Shown piece by piece: positions 37,379 through 49,000 of a DNA stretch of 64,000 nt. The notes beneath the pieces were generated by a model that had not been told where the DNA came from, did not search any database, and saw nothing but the letters and a program-made list of their open reading frames with translations. The translations under genes and the position numbers were made by a program. Source of the DNA: Juglans regia (lineage: Eukaryota; Streptophyta; Magnoliopsida; Fagales; Juglandaceae). The stretch lies in the NCBI RefSeq assembly GCF_001411555.2, contig NC_049905.1, positions 3,224,001 to 3,288,000 of the forward strand. Reading direction: 5' to 3'. How positions within the stretch are numbered: the first letter of the stretch is position 1; each line of letters begins with the position of its first letter.

Positions 37379-37784
37379 TGACCATCCACTTCAAATTTTG
37401 AAACTTAAACATAAATCTACCACTAAGCAAATTTACCATCCATCTTCTAATCCCATGTGATGCCAGTCTCTTCACTCTCTTTAAAAATATATACATCCTG
37501 ACCATATATCGTTTCTCACCAGACATCCATCTCCAAGTGTGTCCCTCAATTCCCCTACCATAAAAGCTGCTCTACCTCTTTTCAAAAAAAAAAAAAAAAG
37601 AAACACCTTCAATTTCTTTCTTTCTGTCACTCCATTACCCTAGCATCATGAATCCCTTTTGTCTCCAATCAATTTTTTTTTTTAAAACAAAGCAATCTAT
37701 ATTCTCTCAACCAACTCATTTCTTATTTCAAATTCACCTTTTGTTTAGTCCGGTGAGCATTTTATATTTGAAGTGCTAGGCTCA

Positions 37785-37846
37785 TTTTCGTTATTGGTCT
37801 TGTTTGTTGACCAAGGCCCACATTTGATTCTTTAAGGGGGAGAGAT
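37785..37846 (+). repeat. Extra retroelement 3' end (polypurine tract) left of the 5' LTR
   Basis: CTTTAAGGGGGAGAGAT immediately precedes the 5' LTR and nearly duplicates the polypurine tract before the 3' LTR (CTTTAAGGGGGTGAGAT). A 5' LTR should be preceded by host DNA, so this looks like the tail of another copy of the family sharing that LTR. Confidence 0.6.
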
Positions 37847-38368
37847 TGTTATGACCTCTTCTAAAGCAGGAAATGGGAGAAACTCTAAACACAACGTAAG
37901 AAGCCATTAGCTGGAATGAAGTGCACCATTTCAATAATCTGGCCAGGACGCAGCGTTTTGGAGGAGCCCTTTTTAGTATTTTCAGTTGCTGACTTGCTGC
38001 CATCTAAATATGGAAGTCATTGTAATATTTCTTTTAAGTAAGCAGTTGGTTATTTCTGCTTTACACGTGTTGCAAGTTTATTAGATCAGTTAGTTATCCC
38101 TGCATGTATATGAAGGGAAGCGGAGCACTAAAGAGGTATTGATGAATATTCTGGAAGGTTTTACTTAGAGAAAGCTGTAATGGAGGTTGGGTCCCTCGAA
38201 GAACCCGTAGCGATATACCAGCGACTCTATTGAGCTTTTATCAAATATCCCTTGTGCATTCTTATGTACTCATTCACCAGTCATTTACGTTTACTGCATT
38301 CCTCGTTACAAGCATTTCCTACATCCATTTCTATGTTCCTCATCTATTCATTAAGTGGGAACGTAACA
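37847..38368 (+). repeat. 5' LTR
   Basis: 522 bp, TG...CA borders, followed two bases later by the initiator-tRNA-Met-type primer-binding site. Confidence 0.88.
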
Positions 38369-38395
38369 ATTGGTATCAGCTAGCAGTCGATCCTC

Positions 38396-40072
38396 ATGGA
38401 CTGGGTAAGATTCAACGAAGAGCAAACAAAGTTGCTTGAAAAAATTTTGGATAAGTTGTTGGAGGTGAAAGAAATAGTGAACGGAATGCAAGTAAATTGT
38501 AAGAGAATGCAGCAAAGTTGTGTGGAGTTAAAGCAGACTCTATGGGACTGGCAAGACGACGAGGGGGAAGAAAATGGACCGAAAGATGAAGATGAACTCG
38601 TGAAGGAAAGCAAAGAAGAGGCAGTCGATGTGGAGAATAGATTTGGAGAGAGACAAAGCAAGAAAGAGAAAAACAAAACTCATGGCCATCCCCAAAAATC
38701 ACTCATGTCTCAGAAACCTCACCATCCCCAAAATTCGCTCGCATCTCAGATAATCCACCATCCCAAAAAATTACAAGACCAACCCTCTTCACATGCCAAA
38801 TATCTCTTCGGCGACGCCTTCCTTAGGTCCGAGATGTGGGCCAAGTTCACTGCCGACCTGCAACAACCTGAAAATCTGATGGGAGGAGAGCCAACATTCG
38901 GGATGGATGGCGACACTTGGTGGGAGTTCGACCCAGGCGGAATTTATTTTTGTTATCTCTGTTTTTTGTTCCCTCAACCAATTTACGGGCCTATGGGGGA
39001 AGCTCAGAGTCATCTCCATGCTTACAGAGCTACTGATGTTGATTTCTGGATTGGGTCTTCGAGGAAAGGCAGTTCCTCACCCATGGTGCAGCAGTACATG
39101 GAGGAAGCTCCTTCTAATTCTCTGCTGGAGACCAATTCAGAGCTCGGTGCTCATCCGATGCTCAGGGGCGGTGATTATACCTCTCTCAACTCGATCTATA
39201 TGAATCCAACTGTGGAAGGTCTTCATGTTTTCATCCAAGATGAGTCTGAGCACAAGCGTTACTTAATTGTTTCGGTGGTGACAAATTTATTGGTGAATCT
39301 TATTGGTGTTTGGTTCTTCCGGAATTATGCTTGCATAAACCTTGAAGATATGAACTACCATGCAGTTTGCCTTCATTTTCTTGCAGATTCCATTAGCATA
39401 AACCTTGACAATGGAGCTTGTGATTATCTACTGAAAGCTATTCGAACTGGGGAACATGATGAAATTGGGCGTGGTAATCCATCAACTCAGAAGAAGCAGC
39501 GGGTTGTTTGGTCTGTGGATCTGCACTGCAAATTTGTCGATGCTGTTCATGGTATGGGTCTGCATGAATTTTTTAGATGGATTGAGAACATTGAATCTGT
39601 TCATGGGTTGGTATGTAAGGATATTTGTGACTCTGCATTTGGGTGGAGGAACACTGATGACGAAGGCAACGTGGGTGAGTATGCTGAAAAATGTAAGGGG
39701 AAGAAATTTTTTGCTCATTATCTGTTTGACATATTGCCACTTAAAGTGGTTTTTGAGCCTTTTGATAGAGGAAAGGAAGGGAACCTTGTTGGAATAGATT
39801 GTGAAGCTTTAGAGGTGGTTGAGGATGAAAAGAAGGGAGCAGTTGATGAGTTGTGTGAATTGATGGAGCCACAATCTGTCAATATTGACGAAGGTTGTGA
39901 ACATGAAACAGTGAAGATAGGGGGTTTTTCTGGCGGGATGACTAAGAATTCTGAGTTGCAAAATGGTGAAACAATACAAAATTTTGAAGCTTTGATGGAT
40001 TATCAGGCACCATACACGTTTGCTGTGAGGGATTACCAAATTATAGAATTGATATTACAAATATTTTTATAG
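38396..40072 (+). CDS. Chimeric retroelement ORF with response-regulator (ARR-B) pieces
   Basis: Open frame of 558 codons starting 27 nt after the 5' LTR. Residues 1-80 look like a short gag-like coiled region (FNEEQTKLLEKILDKLLEVK) followed by an acidic stretch. At residues 340-350 it reads GACDYLLKAIR, the end of a type-B response-regulator receiver domain (family GACDYLLKPVR). At residues 366-384 it reads KKQRVVWSVDLHCKFVDAV, the start of the GARP/Myb-like DNA-binding domain (family KKPRVVWSVELHxxFVxAV). In real ARR-B genes these are separated by introns and a longer linker. Here they are 15 residues apart and the GARP domain is cut before its recognition helix, so it cannot bind DNA as ARR-B does. 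The remaining residues were not recognised. I read it as captured sequence rather than a working regulator. Confidence 0.6.
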   Translation: MDWVRFNEEQTKLLEKILDKLLEVKEIVNGMQVNCKRMQQSCVELKQTLWDWQDDEGEENGPKDEDELVKESKEEAVDVENRFGERQSKKEKNKTHGHPQKSLMSQKPHHPQNSLASQIIHHPKKLQDQPSSHAKYLFGDAFLRSEMWAKFTADLQQPENLMGGEPTFGMDGDTWWEFDPGGIYFCYLCFLFPQPIYGPMGEAQSHLHAYRATDVDFWIGSSRKGSSSPMVQQYMEEAPSNSLLETNSELGAHPMLRGGDYTSLNSIYMNPTVEGLHVFIQDESEHKRYLIVSVVTNLLVNLIGVWFFRNYACINLEDMNYHAVCLHFLADSISINLDNGACDYLLKAIRTGEHDEIGRGNPSTQKKQRVVWSVDLHCKFVDAVHGMGLHEFFRWIENIESVHGLVCKDICDSAFGWRNTDDEGNVGEYAEKCKGKKFFAHYLFDILPLKVVFEPFDRGKEGNLVGIDCEALEVVEDEKKGAVDELCELMEPQSVNIDEGCEHETVKIGGFSGGMTKNSELQNGETIQNFEALMDYQAPYTFAVRDYQIIELILQIFL

Positions 40073-40086
40073 AAGAAAATGATATT

Positions 40087-40650
40087 TTGATGGAGCCAGC
40101 CGAAGAAGTACACAATGAGCCAGATGGAGATGAAGAAGTAAATTTCGACGGAATGAGCAAGGGCAAAGACTTCGAAATTCTCAATCTTGAAGTAGAAGGA
40201 GATTTGGAGGAGACCCTACTGAAGCACTTTGAAACTGAATTGATGTTACTGAGAGCTGTTATTAGGATCTCAGTATTTTCTATGATTTTGGCCTCCTTGG
40301 TCTTGGGTTTTCACTTTAAGCATAAGGAATCTTCAGGAAAGAATTCTTCCCTAATTGCAAAGCGTTGCTCTGAATCTCTGAGAGTAGAACAGGAGAAAAC
40401 TGTTGGAAAACAACTTCAGGAAATTCACCTTGAAGAAGAAAATAACATAAAAAATATGAGAGCTGTGCACTCCCAGCTGTTGAAAAAGTCGATTTTGCTT
40501 ACTTCAACACCTATTATAGTTGATAGAACTATGAAATTGTTGTCCACCCAGGTTGATACTACCGCTGGAGGTTGGCACTGTACTGCTTTAACAGATGAAG
40601 GACAGGTGTATGTGGGGGAAAGAGGTGAATCAATGGGTATCCAACTCTGA
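40087..40650 (+). CDS. Second retroelement ORF with membrane segment and RCC1-like end
   Basis: 187 codons, 15 nt after the previous stop. It has an acidic N-terminus, a hydrophobic stretch at about residues 55-76 (VIRISVFSMILASLVLGFHF), a basic coiled region, and near the end GGWHCTALTDEGQVYV (40567-40614), which matches the RCC1 repeat pattern (GGWHxxALTxxGxVY). It then runs out in a short divergent tail. It was probably assembled from unrelated host fragments; no retroviral-type domain is visible. Whether it is translated is unknown. Confidence 0.45.
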   Translation: MMEPAEEVHNEPDGDEEVNFDGMSKGKDFEILNLEVEGDLEETLLKHFETELMLLRAVIRISVFSMILASLVLGFHFKHKESSGKNSSLIAKRCSESLRVEQEKTVGKQLQEIHLEEENNIKNMRAVHSQLLKKSILLTSTPIIVDRTMKLLSTQVDTTAGGWHCTALTDEGQVYVGERGESMGIQL

Positions 40651-40984
40651 TTACTACTTTTGCTATTATTCTACTTTTTGCCAGTATAGTCTAAATTTTG
40701 GATAATTTTACCTTGGCTGCCATGTATGATATCACGGTGGCTACCTTTAGATTGTTGAGCACCCTTATCACTAGGCGAGGACTCACTGATAAGATTTTTG
40801 AAGTCATGAAAAATTTTGGGCAACTCAGTCGCACCTTGTGGGCAAGGTGCCTTGAAGGGAGAGTGTTTGTCACAGTCCAAGCTTACAAGTCTAAGTCCAA
40901 CTTACACCGACAGTAGGGCCTGGTTATAAGAAGTTGCATCAGTGCTCTCAACCTTGAGGACAAGGTTCTTTAAGGGGGTGAGAT

Positions 40985-41506
40985 TGTTATGACCTCTTCT
41001 AAAGCAGGAAATGGGAGAAACTCTAAACACAACGTAAGAAGCCATTAGCTGGAATGAAGTGCACCATTTCAATAATTTGGCCAGGACGCAGCGTTTTGGA
41101 GGAGCCCTTTTTAGTATTTTCAGTTGCTGACTTGCTGCCATCTAAATATGGAAGTCATTGTAATATTTCTTTTAAGTAAGCAGTTGGTTATTTCTGCTTT
41201 ACACGTGTTGCAAGTTTATTAGATCAGTTAGTTATCCCTGCATGTATATGAAGGGAAGCGGAGCACTAAGGAGGTATTGATGAATATTCTGGAAGGTTTT
41301 ACTTAGAGAAAGCTGTAATGGAGGTTGGGTCCCTCGAAGAACCCGTAGCGATATACCAGCGGCTCTATTGAGCTTTTATCAAATATCCCTTGTGCATTCT
41401 TATGTACTCATTCACCAGTCATTTACGTTTACTGCATTCCTCGTTACAAGCATTTCATACATCCATTTCTGTGTTCCTCATCTATTCATTAAGTGGGAAC
41501 GTAACA
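40985..41506 (+). repeat. 3' LTR
   Basis: 522 bp, nearly identical to 37847-38368; the substitutions seen are mostly transitions. It ends directly against copy A of the tandem duplication. Confidence 0.88.
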
Positions 41507-42021
41507 AAATCAGCTACGGAGGGGAAAAAAATGCCGTGAAATTGAATTGTCAAAAAGGGAGCAAACCCAATCAATACTCTTAAAAAAGAGATTTCGTTGC
41601 TGCGATTTCTTTAAATGCTGCTAATGGGTTATTGCATCACATACCTCTAAGTTTTACTGGCGGCTCAAAAACTACAGCTAACTTCAACGGCGGATCACAA
41701 CACGCCTATAGGAAGTGGGGTTTTGCAATGAACAAGAAATCGTCCCAGCCATTGATGATTTTGCAGCAAAGATCACGATTTCAAGGTCCATATCTGCGGT
41801 AGCAACCGAGGGCATCTTTCACGGCATGTAAATCGACGGTAATCGGGGTCAATTATTTGGCAGTGCCATTACGGCGAAAAACCCATCTAGTGTCACGCCT
41901 AAATTCTGGCGTGTAACTTGTGAGGAAAAAATCGTGGCTTTAGCGCAATAGTCACAGTTTTTTGAGTTCTTGCGGTAACTTACGTGTGCCGCAAAAAATA
42001 ATATATATTGTAGTAGTTGAA
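41507..42021. repeat. Left part of tandem-duplication copy A
   Basis: Aligns with 59943-60446 at high identity (AAATCAGCTACGGAGGGG versus AAATCAGCTGCGGAGGGG at the start). It contains TGCCGCAAA-type motifs and ends in TTGTAGTAG, like the edge of a CACTA-type non-autonomous element. No coding potential. Confidence 0.75.
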
Positions 42022-42660
42022 AGTATTTCTCAATCTAAACTAAAGTTCTTTTTAATGCCCTTTGAAAAAAAACCTTCACGATGGGATAAGTGGCATTATA
42101 GTAATATGCAAAGGAAGGTTTAGAGAGTTACAGTAATTTCCTTCAAAAAGTTATTGAAATTACTGTAACAAATTCACATTGCACCGGAAGAGTCATTGAA
42201 CCCATGCACTTGAGAATAAAGGACAAGAATATAATTGAATTTAAAGTTCTCCTTGTGCTTTACGGAAGCTAGCCGACACTTTTGACAGCGACTGTCACCT
42301 AAGTGTGATCGGTGATGTTAAAAGAGAACAACAGAGAAGAAATACAATGGTGTCCGGCAACGAGAGAGAGCTTTTTTTAAAGTGAGTAAGGATATTTATA
42401 ATTGTGAATATATAATTATTTTATAAAAAATAAATAAATATGATATTCATATAAAAAAATAATAAAATTTAAATGTTAGATTATATTATTTTTTAAAGTG
42501 ACTATATGGTACTTGCATATTCTACTATTGCATGTAGTATTATTCTTTTAAAATAGAGGACTCTTCGAGAGGGAAAGACTAAGCGACGACTGGAATTCAA
42601 ATCAACTATTGCGGCGGAACAGAGACTCACAAAAGGAAGTGGCTCAAAGTGGCGGGTTTG
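42022..42660. other. Copy-A-specific spacer
   Basis: These 640 bases have no counterpart in copy B, where GTTGTAGT joins R1 directly. They include a small MITE-like unit at about 42375-42545 ending TGCATGTAGTATTATTC, related to the MITE at 37200. No gene. Confidence 0.6.
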
Positions 42661-44649
42661 TGTGGTGCCCCTGACCCCCATGTAAGGAAACACAGGAATC
42701 GAGACGCCAGAATGATGACAACACGGTCACGCATCCCAATGAAAGTGCCAAGTGTGTGTACATGCAACATTGTACAAAAAAAACAACGCAGCGGATTAGT
42801 CAACTAAGTACCAGAATTTAAATACAATCTAAACATCAGCAAAAGGGTTTAAATAGTTATACAGTCATTCCAAAATAAAGTTTAACACATGTCCCAAATA
42901 ACAAATGAGTGATCTCAAATCACTCCTCGGGCGGAGCCAACTCCTCAGGCTCACCCTCATCTTCATCTGCATCAAAATCTGCGTTACCATAAAATGGTAC
43001 CGCAGGTAAGTACAAACCAAACAATCCTCAGGAATAAAATGCATTTAATGCAACAACATGCATACATATGATAAGATATGCATTATTCTCAAAACATAAT
43101 TTTTTCCGAAAGTGAATATTTTCCAATACATGCCAAAATCCCAGTTGGCCCAAAAATAATCCGTAAAACATTTTCCCAGAAAATGGTTTACACAAAATCC
43201 AACACACGCTATTTTTTTAGAAAATAGTCCATTTTTAACGTATGCACCATGATCTCCCCTATGGGTCATCCGCACACCCTGGCTTCGTAGCGATGCCCAC
43301 TTCCGCGCCCAACACGTACGTGGTCAAACATCCACTACACAACGAGCGATGCCCAGTTTCGCGCCCAACGCGTACGTGGCCAAGCATCCTCTAGTCCCCG
43401 CCAGCAGAAGGACCATGGAGTCGGCACGAGACCCTCTCGTCCGATCCCATTGTCGCCCGACGACAATCCAGGGACGTTACTCAGTATATTACGCTCCCGA
43501 GTGACCAGAGGAGCTCCATCGAGATAATACCCCATCTTGGCTCTGGGTTCGTGATACACACGCACCCAACAAATCATTTCACATGAAAACTCAGTTTTCA
43601 ATAAACACATGAACATGAATGTAATACACGAAAACCCAGTTTCCTTTACAAACATGATCGTGCATGAAATCATGAAATGTACATGTACCGACACTAATCA
43701 ACAACCATCAATAACCAACCCAATTAAATCCAAACAAACAACTTCATTCATCAATCCATTCGACCCCCGTACTCCTCAGACTCAGTCCTGCAAAACCAAT
43801 CAACAGTTCAAATACAGTGTAATGTGTTAGTACAAAAATACATTAAATTCACAAGAATTCTTTGGAAAATACTTACAGCGCTATATAGCAATTTTCGAAG
43901 GATCACGAAGCTGCAAGAAGTATCAACACAGCTACAAAACCGTGCCAAATGCACTGTGGCCGTGGGTCTCAAAGACCTACTTTTCAACGGAGACAAACGA
44001 AGACCCAAGAATGATAGGGTAGAGTCTAGGGATGTCGGTGAAGATAGTGGTGGTGAAGGTTGGCCGTGGGTGGCAGCGTGGGCGGCGGTAGAAGACCAAA
44101 AACACCCAAATCGGAAATGGGGTTGGTTGTGCTTCACTGGTGACGGATCGGAGCTGGGGTCGGGTCCAATGGGTTGCTAAGAGGTCGAGGATGAAGTGGT
44201 GAGAAGATGGTGGCCAATGGTAGTGCGATGGCGGTGCAGCGGCAGAAAGAGTGCTGTGGCTTGGAGAGGCTCGTGGTGGCTAACGGCGGTGCAAATGGAG
44301 CTGAGGTTGGTGGGGTAGTGTCGCTAGCCGGTGGGGAAGCTAATGGGCTGGGCTGTGTCGATCACCGCCGGCTCACGGCGGCACTGGGTGGAGAAGAAGG
44401 AACGAACGGAGAGAGGGAGGGGAAGCTGGGTTGCGCGTGGGAGGGAGAGACCGAAGGAAGAAATAAGAAAAAAGAAAAGAAAGAGAAAATAAAAGGAGAG
44501 GAAAGAAAAATGGAGGGAAAAGAAATGAGGTCCAATTCTCATAACTCGGGTCACAAAAATGATCTAACAGAAATGATTTCAAAATTACAATTTAAATACA
44601 ATAATTTAAACGTAATGGTAAAGTAAAATTGAAATAGTTAAATTCTACA
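42661..44649 (+). mobile_element. R1-A: 2-kb solo-LTR-like element
   Basis: It starts TGTGGTGCCCC and ends TTCTACA (TG...CA type), and is homologous over its full length to R1-B (60450-62446) and partly, inverted, to R1-C (53495-55921). It has no gag or pol. The glycine/lysine-rich open frame at 44207-44626 and its opposite-strand shadows come from GC- and purine-rich composition and are shared with R1-B. It is best read as a solo LTR of a long-LTR retroelement; the bases flanking it here do not form a clean duplication. Confidence 0.55.
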
Positions 44650-44661
44650 GTAATTAATTAA

Positions 44662-45025
44662 TGTTAGAATGCACAGCGGAAAAGTACCTCAAGCTCAGCT
44701 TAAAGAATTGCTCCACAAGTTTTTCCAGATTGATAAACTCCAAGCGTTTCCCCTTAGTGGCGAAAGTGTACTACGTAGTATGGAACTTGAGTAACACTTA
44801 ACAAATCCACAGCCTAAGTATTTTATCAAGAGAGAACAAAAAGAGAGAGAGCCTTTTTCTATTTTTCAGATGGTACCAAAAACACAATTGAGGAGGACTA
44901 TATATAGTCTTCCTCTGCAAAGCCAGCCTTCAATTGCATTGTGAAACAGCAGTAACACATGGCTTTAAGCCATGCGTTACAAGCAGGAGGGGGTCAGCCC
45001 CACGTGGGCGCCCCTCCATCTAATA
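44662..45025 (-). repeat. Copia 3' LTR (left end on plus strand)
   Basis: Matches 51340-51705. A purine-rich GAGTGGGAA tract (minus strand, about 45034-45026) abuts it, as expected for the polypurine tract. The 45035-46097 stretch between it and the RNase H stop is untranslated element sequence. Confidence 0.85.
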
Positions 45026-46097
45026 TTCCCACTCGCACACAGTGGGCATGACCTCAGGTCAGCATCTCTCTAATGTTCTCAATCTTATTCATACAAATAA
45101 ATAGGCCATGCGACTACCAAGCACATCTGTAGAAAGGAGGGAGTACATACACCAAATCTCTCCCAGAGAAGACCAGCATAGTAACATCCCTAACGTGTCT
45201 GGTCATGTCCTAGACTTATTCGATTGCATCAAGATCAAGTATTTTCGAACCCTCTTGAGTTTAAAAAACTCAGAACAATGCTTGACTACCTCCAAATATT
45301 TCAATGTGTTCACAACCTTTAGCCGCTACCAAGATGTAGCGTCATTTGTATGACATCAGCAAACACTATCGAAGATACGATATTGAATAGTCTTCCCTTT
45401 ACACTCATATCACTCAATTTTGGTCGAACTGCTTTCTCAACAATGCCTCTTTAGACCGTATCAATTATGGCCATAAACAGCATGCCAAAGTAGCAAACAT
45501 CAAAACCTCTATCTCGTGACATAGTTAAAAGTAAAGGACATTTTTTAAGAAATGAGACTCACACAGTGAGAAAGAGGGAAACATTTTACTCACTTACTCA
45601 TATGGTCGTATAAGCACATATAGTATGAAACACATGCTACGGTGAATTTCTCTTTCTCAAAGAGCATATGTCTATATCAACTCTGTACAGATCTTAGTCT
45701 AGCCGCTCCTTAAGCGTCTAACTCGAATTCCTCAATTTGCACGTCTCCAAGGCGTCAAAGAGGAACTCGCATCTGGCTTACTACAGGCTACATGGATGGT
45801 GGGGTAACCCATGCATAGTCCTATCAATGGACCTCATCTTAGCTTCCACTAAGGCGACATAACTTTGTGTCAACCAACTTATCCCTTTGGACAAGTACTT
45901 AGGGACACAATGTCTCATCTCTACTCGCTACTTAAGCGCTAGAGGCGATCGCTCGTGTGAGTGGGTCGATCTAAGCCTGTTGACATATCTTGTGTGTGTA
46001 TTGAAAACAATACGATAAAGACAAGAACTGAATCATATTGTATTAATATCCCAAAAGAAATGTTATATCTTTATGTCATTTGAAACACAAATTACAT

Positions 46098-49000
46098 TTA
46101 TAGTCTACGCAGTCCTAGATTCCTAACATGAGCTTCAAAGACATCTCTTGCTATAGGCTTCGTTAAGGGGTCAGCAACCATGCAACTCGTAGAAAGATGT
46201 TTCAGAACCACTTCCTTTTGCGCTATCATGTCTCTAATATAGTGATATCTGATATCTATGTGTTTGGTTCTTCCATGATACTTTGAGTCCTTAGCATATT
46301 CGAGAGCTGTCATGCTATCGCAGAATATTGTCACCGGATCTGATGTATTCGTGCCAATATCTAAATGCTTTAGGAACCTTCGTAACCAAACAGCTTCTTG
46401 AACTGCTGCAGAACAAGCTATGTATTCTACCTCCATGGTGGATAACGCTATACAGGGTTGTTTCTTGCTGCTCCATGTAATGGCGCCTTGGTTGAGCAGA
46501 AAGACATACCCAGTGGTTGATTTGCGCTCATCTAGGTCGCTGCCCCAATCGGTATCACTGTAACCTCTTAGCTGCAAATCTGAACCCTGATAGCACAACA
46601 CATAGTCCGAAGTTCCCTTGAGATATCGCATAATCCTTTTGACCGCTTTCCAGTGAGCTAGTCTGGGGTTTAATTGGAATCTACTCACTAAGCCAACTGC
46701 ATAGCATATGTCAGGCCGAATACACATCATTGCGTACATCAGACTACCTACAGCATTAGTATAAGGGATACGGGCCATCTTTTCTTTTTCTTTTTGAGTC
46801 TTAGGACACATCACTTTAGACAAGTTCTCGCTCCTTGCAACAGGGGTGTCAATGGGTTTACATCCATTCATTAGGAAGCGCTCGAGGACTTTCTTTATGT
46901 AAGTCTGTTGAGACAAACACAAATGTCTCTTTGAGCGATCTCTGTAGATCTTAACTCCTAGAATGTATTCTGCCTCACCCATACCCTTCATCTCAAAATT
47001 GAAGGATAACCACTCTTTTGTGGCAACTATCAACCTTTTATTATTTCCAGCTAGTAGTATGTCGTTAACATATAATGACAACATAATGAAACTCTTCTTA
47101 GACCTTTTGACATAAACACAATGATCCTCTGTGATTATCGTAAACCTATTCGAGAGAATGGCTCGATGGAATCTGAGGTACTTGACCTTTGACAACAAAA
47201 CCCGTTGATTGATCCATATAGATCTCCTCATCTAGTTCTCCATTGAGAAATGCTGTCTTAACGTCCATCTGGTAGAGTTCCAAATCCATGTTTGCTACTA
47301 TAGCTAGAATCAAGCAAATTGAGGCAAACCTTACCACTGGTGAAAAAGTCTCCTCATAGTCTATACCTTCCTGTTGGGTATATCATTTCACCACTAAGCG
47401 AGCTTTGTACTTATCTATTGATCCATCCGACTTGCGTTTGACCTTAAGAACCCATTTGTTCCCAATAGTCTTACGCCCTATTGGTAGATCAACCAGATCC
47501 CAGACCTGGTTAGTCTTCATAGACTCAATCTCATCATTAAGAGCTTTCATTCACACATCTTTAGTAGAAGATGAGAGAGCCTCATAAATTGTCCTAGGCT
47601 CGTCATCATCATGCGGAGCTACCATAAAAGCTTCCCCTTCAATCTCAAAACGACGACGGGGAATACTTTCACGTGTGCTTCTACGCGGCTGAGGTTGTTG
47701 TGATTGATTGACAAGTGATGTGCTCCCACTCGGATTCAAATAATTTGTAGGAGCTTGAAGAATTTCTTCCTCATTCTCAACTAAATTCTTTGGAGCACTT
47801 TCCTCTTGTTCCACAATCTCATGAAGTTCTAAACTCCTATCAACCTCACCTCTACTTGGAAACTGATCTTCAATGAAATCCACATCTCGTGACTCAATCT
47901 CAGTCACACTTCCATCAGATTGTTCACCTATTAATACATACCCTTTAGAGTGTTATGAGTACCTTATAAAGATACAGTTTTTCCCTCTAGGGCCTAACTT
48001 CCCATACTTATGAGAAAGATTGTGAACAAAACTCGTTAAACCCCATGGCCGCAAGTTACTCAAATTGGGTTTCTCGCTGGTCCATAGTTCATATGGGGTG
48101 GAAGTTATTGATTTGGAGGGCACTCGGTTAAGAATGTAGGCAGCAGTCAAAAGTGCATCCCCCCAAAAAGAAATTGGTAGGTTTGTTTGCGCCATCATTG
48201 ACCTAACCATCTCAAGCAGTGTTCGATTTCTCCTTTCCGCCACGCCATTTTGCTGCAGCGTACTCGGCATCGTCAACTGTCTTTTGATTCATTTTTCATC
48301 ACAGAGCCTTTTAAATTGCTCAGAGAGATATTCTCGTCCTCGGTCAGTTCTTAGAGCTTTTAAACTCTTGTCCAACTGATTCTCAACCATTCTTAGATAT
48401 CGCCTAAAGCATTCCAATGCTTCAGACTTATGGGAGATTAAGTAGACATGACCGTAACGTGAAAAATCATCTATAAATGTGATGAAGTAAACACCTCCGT
48501 GTCTCACCCTCACACTCATTGGACCACAGATGTCCGAGTGGACTAATTGCAGTAGAAAAGATGCCCTTGTGGCTTTCCCAAACGGTTTTCTCTTAGCTTT
48601 TCTTATTAGACAATGTTCACATGTGGGCAAGATGACCTTAGCGAGATTGCCTATTAGGCCTTCTCTAGCTAACCTAGTCATTCTATCTTGCCCTATATGG
48701 CCAAGCCTAGCATGCCATTTATATGAATCTAAATTATCAGATGTAGAAAGAAAAGCAATAGACTCATTTATATTTGAATACTCCAAATTCAAAATCATAA
48801 AACCGTCTTGAAGAAAAGCATTGCCATAAAACACATGGCCTAAATGAAAAGAAACATAATTGTTTTCAAATACAATTTGAAAACCAAGTCTTAATAAAGT
48901 AACTACAGAAAGTAAGTTTCGTCGGATCTCGGGAGCGTATAGCACATTGTGAAGGAAAAGAGTGCGGCCACCCCTCAAGTCCAGTTTGTAGGTACCAAGT

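Larger units (their letters stand above)
37847..41506 (+). mobile_element. Young non-autonomous LTR retrotransposon carrying host-gene pieces
   Basis: Two 522-bp LTRs (37847-38368 and 40985-41506) run TGTTATGACC to GTAACA and differ at about five positions (about 1%). A primer-binding site TGGTATCAGC (38372) follows the 5' LTR, and a purine tract (40973-40984) precedes the 3' LTR. The 2.6-kb interior has no protease, integrase or reverse transcriptase. Instead it carries a long open frame (38396-40072) and a second one (40087-40650) that include response-regulator and RCC1 pieces. The five bases outside the LTRs (GAGAT, AAATC) do not match, and the left flank is itself retroelement tail, so the element probably sits in a rearranged or tandem LTR array. 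It must be mobilised in trans, if at all. Confidence 0.85.

Noticed and set aside
38396..40072. Annotation as an authentic type-B response regulator gene
   Set aside because: It lacks most of the receiver and the GARP recognition helix and sits between LTRs; the segments look captured.
43808..44626. Gly/Lys-rich and Ser/Leu-rich ORFs, repeated at 61605-62423
   Set aside because: They are shared by both R1 copies and occur on both strands through purine-rich composition; not genes.
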